Below are positions 56,810 to 64,000 of a stretch of DNA of 64,000 bases, piece after piece (the first letter of the stretch is position 1; the number at the start of each line of letters is the position of its first letter). This DNA comes from Carposina sasakii (Eukaryota; Arthropoda; Insecta; Lepidoptera; Carposinidae). The notes under the pieces were generated by a model. That model was given only the letters and a program-made list of their open reading frames with translations. It ran no database searches and was not told the DNA's origin. A program made the position numbers and the translations under genes. The DNA is taken from NCBI GenBank assembly GCA_014607495.2, contig CP053159.1, positions 8,749,501 to 8,813,500 on the forward strand, in the 5' to 3' direction.

Positions 56810-56960
56810 GCGTCACTATTCGGAAGTTCAAATCTCTATTGAGGGATCGCCCGCCACCGGGCCCTATACCCTCCGCTGACCCTCGGATCTGCCTACTCAT
56901 GATCACGAACACAAGACACTACAGTCGCAACGAGAAGCCACATTTATAAATATATTTTAT
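56810..56960. repeat. Repeat family E, copy 1
   Basis: CAGGCGTCACTATTCGGAAG, TTCAAATCTCTATTGAGG, ATCGCCCGCCACCGGGCCC and CTGACCCTCGGATCTGCC. Matches 60880-61010, and its core was captured in the MITE at 28268-28328. Confidence 0.75.
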
Positions 56961-57584
56961 GATTATATGTGATGGTCCACCATTTACAACCGTACCGTCT
57001 TGACGGAAAATCTGACCGTTAAAATACTTACTGCTCAACTAAAAAAAACTGTAAGACGTACGTCAGAGGTACCCTAGTTGCACATCACGTTCTTAAGTTG
57101 GTACGTACTAGGCGGTATAATACTTCACTTTTTGAATAAAATTTATGTGTTCATAACTGCGCCTTGGCAGCGACCCTTCTTTTTAATCTAGAATCAATTT
57201 TCAAAACGGTTCTCTCTCTCCATAGTGCTTGAACGTGACTAATCTACTTATTTCTGTGTCTTTTAAACCAAACGGACGCCAAGACTCTTGATATGGAGTC
57301 GTTTCAGGTATTCAATAGATCATTTCCGGCACGGAACTGTCCTTGCCACGGCGGCGGCGTCTATCGTGCCATTTCTCATAGGTACTACTCGTATTGTCCT
57401 AGATAATACCTACTACTAGTATATTATGCGGGTGGATTTAAAATTAGCTATACAGTGCTCGACGCACTAACGTATCATCGGTTGAGTGTGAACAGTCGAG
57501 TGTTTCTCTATACATTTTGTCGGTTCTGGCGTTACGCGACCCATAATACGCGACGCATGTTCCGTCAGATATGAACCGACCCAA
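56961..57584. other. Unassigned DNA
   Basis: No repeat recognised. Confidence 0.35.
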
Positions 57585-57730
57585 ATCTCTTTCATTTGCG
57601 TTTGTCGTCTGTCATCTCATACACTGCTTCTTTGAAGTAGCCCCATAAAAATAGTCCAATGGATTAAGATCAGGCGAACGCGGTGGCCATGCAATTGTAC
57701 CTCTGCGACCACATATTGTACCACATTTGT
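57585..57730 (-). pseudogene. Mariner/Tc1-type transposase C-terminal fragment
   Basis: On the minus strand, RRGTIAWPPRSPDLNPLDYF (57640-57705) is followed, after a single-base frame change in a T run, by LWGYFKEAVYEMTDDK. The SPDLNPLDY motif carries the third catalytic acidic residue of DDE transposases of this superfamily, and LWGYxK is its usual follow-on. Nothing of the N-terminal DNA-binding part or the first two catalytic residues was seen. A short dead relic; it might come from a source of TA-bordered MITEs, but no link is shown. Confidence 0.75.
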
Positions 57731-58552
57731 ACACATAGTATAAGAATTTTAATAAAATATTTAAAAAATCATAATATCAAAACTACGAGGCCTCGGACAA
57801 TTAAATTTGGTGTTCCCATTAGAAAATGATCCACTCTATCACCCACGTTTCATTGGTGCATTTCTTACGAGACACCCGTAGATAAATTTATTATTGGCAT
57901 ATGATCCATTGAATTAAAGAGGTCAAATGGTCATAGGTCAGAGGACTCAACATTCTAATACTAACTTCGCACACTTAAAAATGCTTGCTAAGAGAAATAT
58001 TCAGTTCAATCTTCACCATTTCCAGTTTTCAATGAAAAACCTTTACAATGGAAAACTTCCTTACTTTTTGTCGCAGGATTTGGTTCGTAAATTCTAAACC
58101 ATAAGGTTTAAATTGGGAGTTACGATACCGTAAAAATGTTCAGTCAATAGAGCATGATTTCTTTTATGTTGAGAATTATAGCTTTGTGACTAGAGAGATA
58201 TAAATTATACTTACCTACCTACCATGCCAATATAGCGTTCCAAAACAGAGATTTCTTATTGAGGTACCTAAGTAGGGGAAAGATGTTCGTACTTACATTA
58301 TGGCTAGGTTGATGGGTGCTTCTATACAGGGTGTAAAGAAGAGATTTTAGAGGTTGGCAGAAGTGTGCTACAGTTAATTAGTATTAGATAATCTAGTGAT
58401 GCTTTAATAAGTTAATGGCTGTGTTAATGCAGAATTTAACTAGGTTACCTACCTGTCTAATTTTGTGAATAGTAAGCGGTGATCGCTCATTCAATCGTTT
58501 ATTTTATTAGACGTGTGCTTTAGAGTCTCATGAGTAAGTTTGAGTAACGTAA
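57731..58552. other. Unassigned DNA
   Basis: Nothing recognised; part may be non-coding sequence of the transposon relic. Confidence 0.35.
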
Positions 58553-58700
58553 GTTTGACTAGCTATACCTTCCCAATGAGGGTTGGCGTCAGGCAGGCAC
58601 CCAACAATAAATCAATAATTTGTAAATTGTATAAAAATGTCATACGTATTAAGTCGGCCCCAATAATGGGATAAAAAAGGTATGGAAATCATGATGATCT
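58553..58700 (+). mobile_element. SINE family H 3' part, diverged
   Basis: CTAGCTATACCTTCCCAATG, GGGTTGGCGTCAGGCAGGCA, GTCGGCCCCAATAATGGGA and a GAAATCATGATGAT tail. Confidence 0.6.
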
Positions 58701-59365
58701 ATTAAGTTTCGTAGTCACCATAGCGGTGAAACGTGTTATATTGATATAGGTAGGTAACTATAACAAAAAGCCGATCGAGGAGGCCGTGTAGGGCCCTCGA
58801 GAGGACATCGCCCTAACTAAGCTGGTTAAGCTAACCACTCGACCCAATGGAACGCCTAGACACATTAGATGCCGATGTTAGTTTTATCAGAACTAAGTAT
58901 GTAGTTAGGTATATCACCTAATAAGTAGGTATATGTTAGATACTATTTTGAGAATAGATTTAGATAGCGAGGAGCCAGTAGAATGGAAATGAAATACATA
59001 GGTACATTATTTATATTGTGTTGTCTTTTATATTTACGTTATTTTTGTGTTTGGGAAAAACTACTTACATAATATTTTGTAAATTTTTATGTTCTTTTAT
59101 AAATGATTATGACGAGGCTTCTTTACAAACTTTATTTGTAAGTAGGTATCTACAAGATACCGTTTTTAGAACTAGAATTTATATTTATGTAACTAGTTTT
59201 AAAATTTGAACTTACTTATATGCTACGTGCCTAACTCTCATTTGGCTCAACAAAACTCAGACACCCACGAGGCAGGCATTCGCCTAGTGTGGTTGTCACT
59301 GTTAGTACAAGTGTTTACTAAATAATACCTACCGCAGTGTACACAACCATCTTGTTACCAATCTA
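58701..59365. other. Unassigned DNA
   Basis: A short GC-richer stretch at 58775-58850 (GAGGAGGCCGTGTAGGGCCC). No gene recognised. Confidence 0.35.
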
Positions 59366-59621
59366 CAGGATGTAACAAAAAGGGTACGTTAAGCGAAAAG
59401 CTAAGTAAATAGCCCACTATAGAGAACCTATCTACAAAATTTAAGACTCGAACATTTTTATTTTTCAAGATTGTATGAAAATTCCTGAGATATTTAAAAA
59501 TTCTCCATACTATCCGGAAAAATAAACATGTGATTTCGGGTCTCAAATTTTGTGGATAGGTTCTCTACAGTGGGCTGTTCATATAGCTTTTCGCTTAACA
59601 TACCCTTTTTGTTACACCCTG
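59366..59621. mobile_element. Foldback MITE (family F), 256 bp
   Basis: Ends CAGGATGTAACAAAAAGGGT and ACCCTTTTTGTTACACCCTG with TA borders. Very similar to 33750-34009 across the body. Confidence 0.9.
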
Positions 59622-59626
59622 TATAA

Positions 59627-59870
59627 TGTCTTCTTCTTCAGTCTATTGCAGTCCACTGCTGGACGTAGGCCTCCCCCAGGGCACGCCACAAGGCTACTGC
59701 CACAGGGGGGGGGTTTGCCCAGTCACCACGCTGGGCAGGTGGGTTGGTGACCGCAGTGTGATTTTCGAACTATGTTGACAGCACGGGAGGCGCTGCTGCC
59801 CACCTCCCGGAAACCCTTAATCATACGATACCCACGGGTAGGCATGGGTGGTACAGACACACCGCGAATT
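59627..59870 (-). repeat. LINE/retroposon 3' end (family Q), copy 2
   Basis: CAGTCCACTGCTGGACGTAG, GCCTCCCCCAGGGCACGCC, GTCACCACGCTGGGC and CTGCTGCCCACCTCCCGG. It directly abuts the MITE F right end. Confidence 0.75.
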
Positions 59871-60443
59871 AGATCTTACAGCATAGATAGTACTTCAGAC
59901 CATAATTTACTGAAGCGACAAAGTGTTTTTTTCATGGAAGCCTTAATACAAGATTTTAAATGGGAATACTATGTACTTACATAGAATGGGTAGGCTACCT
60001 ATAAAATAATGGATACAGATCCCACCTTAACATTGAAATAACTTCTACAAATTCCAGGATTTCGGCTACAGAATAATTTCGAAAGCTCCCATAATTTAAT
60101 AAGTAGGTATAAAATAATTTACTCTTAAAATCAGAAGGGGTTTCCTTGCGCACTTAAGTATTTTATTAACTACCACTGCGATTTATAAAAGGGTGAAAAT
60201 AAAACATTTGAGTTTGTTCGTTGTTTTTAATGCATCATTATTGTGATGAATAGATCGAAACTACTAATGATAACAAGAATAAATTAAACATAGATGAATA
60301 AATAGATCCACCGTATGATCTACCTCTACAAAGATGCGATTTCATAGATGTTTTATTGAAATGGGGAAGATTAGGTACCGGAAACTTTTAGGCAGAGGGC
60401 GCTGTGTGTTTGTTGCTTGTCAAAACACTTTTACTAAGTCTAA
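59871..60443. other. Unassigned AT-rich DNA
   Basis: Nothing recognised. Confidence 0.4.
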
Positions 60444-60707
60444 GGCCGCACTACGGCAAAACCGCCGCGGTTTTTAACCGCCTGACTTTGTGACTAAAGG
60501 AAACCAATGGAAGCGGCCACACTGACGGTTTTTTCCCGCGACTGATTATAAAACCGCATTTTGTTACATGACTAGCGGGTAAAAACGGCGCCAAAATTTG
60601 CTGACCATAGAACTTTATATTCGCGATTTTTAACCGTAGTGTGTGCGTCTCTAGCGGTTTTGCGCTTACGCGGTTAACAGCTTGCGGGAAAAAACCGTAG
60701 TGCGGCC
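60444..60707. mobile_element. MITE with GGCCGCACTACGG ends, 264 bp
   Basis: GGCCGCACTACGGCAAAACC at the left and AAAACCGTAGTGCGGCC at the right are inverted. The interior repeats GCGGTTTT/AAAACCGC words several times. Possible TAA or similar target border. Single copy here. Confidence 0.8.
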
Positions 60708-60720
60708 TGGCACTAACGTA

Positions 60721-60853
60721 GGACTGATTTTTCCGAACGTCAGATAGCCTATCTGAAGAATAAAGTTGATGCTGTCTCTATCATGATCAAGTTTTAGAGA
60801 AATACAGCATAGACGTTATTCTTCAGTTAGGCTATCTGAAAAATTGGCCCTAA
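60721..60853. mobile_element. Foldback MITE (family B), copy 5
   Basis: TGATTTTTCCGAACGTCAGA, AAGTTGATGCTGTCTC and CAGTTAGGCTATCTGAAAAA. Lies 13 bp beyond the previous MITE. Confidence 0.85.
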
Positions 60854-60879
60854 ATACGAGTATATTAAATCAGGCGTTA

Positions 60880-61010
60880 TTCTGAAGTTCAAATCCAGAG
60901 CTGGTGTTCGTTCGCCACCGGGCGCTACCTGCACCCTCCACTGACCCTCTTATCTGACAACTCATGATTTAATCACATGCAAATACAGACGCGATGAGAA
61001 ACGAGATCCT
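60880..61010. repeat. Repeat family E, copy 2
   Basis: CAGGCGTTATTCTGAAGTTC, GTTCGCCACCGGGCGCTACC and CACTGACCCTCTTATCTGAC. More diverged than the 56810 copy. Confidence 0.65.
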
Positions 61011-61385
61011 TGCATGACCTACGTAGGTAAATAAGGTGCTCCTCCTAAGATTATTGACACCAATTACATAGTTACCAATCTTGGTGGTTACATTCATTCA
61101 TCGTTGTTATAGGTATACGGTAGGTAGAATAGATTTTATGTCTAGGTAATTATTAATTATTCTTTCACTTTGACATCTTAACAAACTCTCAGTAAATGCT
61201 AATGGATTTGATTTTTCTAATGTATTTACTTTACTTTTTGAATTCTCGATAAACAACCAATAAGAGATCCGTTCTTGTAACTATTGCCCGAAAGAATGCC
61301 TGCAACGTACTAGTTTAAAAAATCACTATTTAAAATTATGATAATGTAGAATCACCTGTGAGAATACATCTTTGTAGTAATAACT
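61011..61385. other. Unassigned AT-rich DNA
   Basis: Nothing recognised. Confidence 0.4.
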
Positions 61386-61680
61386 AGCAGCCCGCGGTTC
61401 CGGCTTCGCTCGGATATTCGACTTTTACAGCTGTAGTTTATAATTCGACACAACCATCAACGTTGTCTGCCCTCACGTGTCTGCCCGTTCGGGTCGCGCA
61501 CCTCAACATGAGCCCACCCCCACCACCGCCGTCGCCGCCGCCGCGCGCCGCCACTCGTCGCCACTGTCGTGCTATGCGGACCGACCGACTGACACAACGA
61601 CGGAACGCAGCCGCCGCCGCCGCCATCTCTGCCCTCGGCATTGTAAATGCATCTTGTGTATTAATATTAACATAAAAGTG
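61386..61680 (+). other. CpG-rich block with GCC/CCG runs
   Basis: Begins with CTAGCAGCCCGCGGTTCCGG, which looks like a variant Helitron-type 3' end. Then come about 180 bp of CpG-rich sequence with CCG and GCC triplet runs. Overlapping plus-strand frames encode proline- and arginine-rich products with a short Ala run (61463-61675); a minus-strand frame of 67 codons also exists. Low-complexity composition makes all of these unreliable. It could be a gene's 5' end or simply repeat sequence. Confidence 0.3.
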
Positions 61681-64000
61681 TTATGATATGTATATATTCG
61701 GAATCCTCATTTCATCAGCTTTAATTTGATATGCATTTTGTTTTATGTTTATTGGTCTATGTCGGTAGGAACATCGAGTAATTGAAAAATAAGATATTTC
61801 GTAAATTAAACTTGAACACCACTAAAATCGTTATTGTGGCTAAACCTTAAAGGATAGACATATGCTATCGCAGACTTTTTTATAGAACTTTTTGAGAAGA
61901 ATAATTCCCCCATACATTGTTATTCTGTATTTTGAGTTATTTCAGCAGCGCACGCAATGCAAGCCTCCAAAAAGCTCGTTTTTCTTCCGTCCGTCTGATA
62001 ACTGTTACGATTCCTCTAATAATTTCTTAAGTAGGTACACCTAAATTATACACCTATAGAATCCCTGGAATGTCTTCTTTCCATTATTGAAAACCGCATA
62101 GCTATTGATATAGTAGTTTTTGAGATCCTAGGTAACAAACACATTTTGGGCGCCCTTCGCAACTTCATTTTATACTATGTATAGATAGATAATGAACCAT
62201 ACTACAATACTTACAAATAATTAGAAGAGACTGTTTTAAAATAAAAAGATGAACATGTCTTTTGTCTAACATGGTGTACAACCACATACACATAGGTACC
62301 AAAAATACAATTCCACTAATACATTATAAAATTTATAAACAAATCATATAGTTACACATAAACAACATTTTCGCTTTATTTTGAAGAGCAACAAAATACT
62401 TATAAAAAAATCTAAGCACTGTGGAATGTATACACACACATAGCAAATAACAATGTCAAAAACATCATAAAAAATATTTAAGAGTTTATTAATTATTATT
62501 AAACTAAAGTCATGAAGATTTTAATAAATACATAAGTAATAATAAAAACATACATACTTAATAATAAAAATATGTTTACCGATTTTTAACTGTAATAGCA
62601 TGCCATACTATACTTGTGAATAATAACATAGTATAGTACAAAAATACAACACTAATATCAACATGATACTCAATAAAAAAATTATGGCAAGTACAAAGAG
62701 TACATACAAGAACTAATTGTAGAAATTCTAAAGAGATTACATCAAGATAGTCTTAGAAATAACTTCAAAATACGGATATGACAACATTGTTCATCATAAC
62801 TAGATATATATTTTTAATTGAGGTTACCTAAGAATCCTTAACAATATTATATTTAATTACAGTTTAAATATGGTAACTAAGTATGAGTTAAATAGTAAAT
62901 AGTTTTTAGGTTAGAGTATCTACATAGAAAACTAAACGTAAATGTAAACGCATATATCGTAGATTATTAAAACTTCGTAATGAAGGTTTATTATGGAAAC
63001 AGATTTTTTTTTTAATCACAAATATTTTCATGACCAACGGAAGATCTGTATTGTATAATCCTGGTACTAAAATAAATATGTACTTTCCAAAATTCATTAT
63101 CACCGTAAATATTGCCCTTAGTAAAACTGCGCTGTCGCACGCAATAACTTAACTACACAATATACAATAATGATTTTCAAAAGCTAAACTATTATTCTGA
63201 GATTACTACTGTCATTACTTACAAGGTAAAGCCGTAAACTACATCTACATTCTCTGAATGTTTTTTTTTCTTACAAATAAATAATTATGCCTAAGCTTCT
63301 GGATGATTAACCAATGAATCTCAAGGATTGTTTCTATCGTGAAAGCGAGATGTCGTTCTACACTGCTTATAGCGGTGTACCCACGTACGAGTACATAATG
63401 CAAACAATCCCACTTTAAGACTACATTGTTACCCCTCAAATCATAGGTACTCTTTATCTTTAAAACCCGAGAAATTAGCTACGTCAACGGTAGGAAAATT
63501 TTATTCATGGTTTAATCATTTGTAAACATTATGTAACTTTTAAATAATGTATAACAAGCAATTGACATGTTATACATAATAATTTATAAACCTAAAAGTA
63601 AGTATTGTAATGAAGGAATAAGAGATTCTTCTTTGGATAACCCGTACTACCATTTATGATTTTATAGCTACTTTATAGCTTACTATTACTATTGATATTT
63701 TGGAATATAGATTTATCCTTTGTCTTAGAAAATATGCAATCTTCATGGTGACATATAGGGATGCTCAGACTAATGACCAGGTATTAAATAACCCGTTAAT
63801 CGAAGTTTAATAAATCCTTGACTATTGATATATCATAGCAATATTATCTGTTGTATATTTTAATATTGGATCGAATATTAAAAATGAACGAATATTTTTA
63901 AAATAGGCATTGAATTAATTAATTGAATTTGTATGACATTGTATTAAAACCGACTTTTACATTATTTTTAAATTACATTTACATAAAATTCATGACAGTA
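61681..64000. other. AT-rich DNA without recognised features
   Basis: 2.3 kb with no coding region, RNA gene, or repeat shared with the rest of the window. AAAACCGACTTT near 63946 might be the start of a family L element cut off by the window edge. Confidence 0.45.

Noticed and set aside
57100..57580. Possible remainder of the transposase gene
   Set aside because: I could not find the catalytic or DNA-binding motifs on either strand, so the call was limited to 57585-57730.

Overview
The window is AT-rich, repeat-laden eukaryotic DNA with no convincing intact host gene. The repeats point to Lepidoptera (moth or butterfly), by recall of typical lepidopteran repeats and not by any search: short Helitron-like elements ending CTAG with a GC-rich hairpin, tRNA-derived SINEs, RTE-type LINE tails ending in GATGAT tracts, BEL/Pao elements, and frequent taggtac/gtaggta words. 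The species cannot be named. The stretch is best read as intergenic or long-intron sequence built from layers of mobile elements of different ages.

Layout. 1-1.2 kb: 3' half of a decayed LINE. 2-9 kb: Helitron-like copies, retroposon tails, a tRNA-derived SINE and an RTE LINE 3' end. 9.8-12 kb: two LINE C-terminal fragments. 12.8-19.4 kb: foldback MITEs, including a 255-bp inverted-repeat element. 19.9-22.6 kb: a decayed LINE with endonuclease and reverse transcriptase. 23-45 kb: SINEs, Helitrons and at least six MITE families, often nested. 45.9-50.1 kb: a complete BEL/Pao LTR retrotransposon insertion on the minus strand. It has identical 201-bp LTRs and a CCGAT target duplication, it sits inside an RTE LINE copy, and it has lost reverse transcriptase and RNase H. 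50-61 kb: more MITEs, SINEs, a tRNA-like sequence and a mariner-type transposase remnant. 61.7-64 kb: plain AT-rich DNA.

Possible host sequence is limited to weak candidates: a GC-rich patch with an ATG and a good splice donor near 16.6 kb, an open frame at 26.06-26.29 kb, and CpG-rich patches near 8.2 and 61.5 kb. The most informative content is the nesting order, where target duplications and split elements give relative insertion ages, and the BEL deletion derivative, whose identical LTRs contrast with its broken coding region. I found no operon-like or CRISPR-like system.
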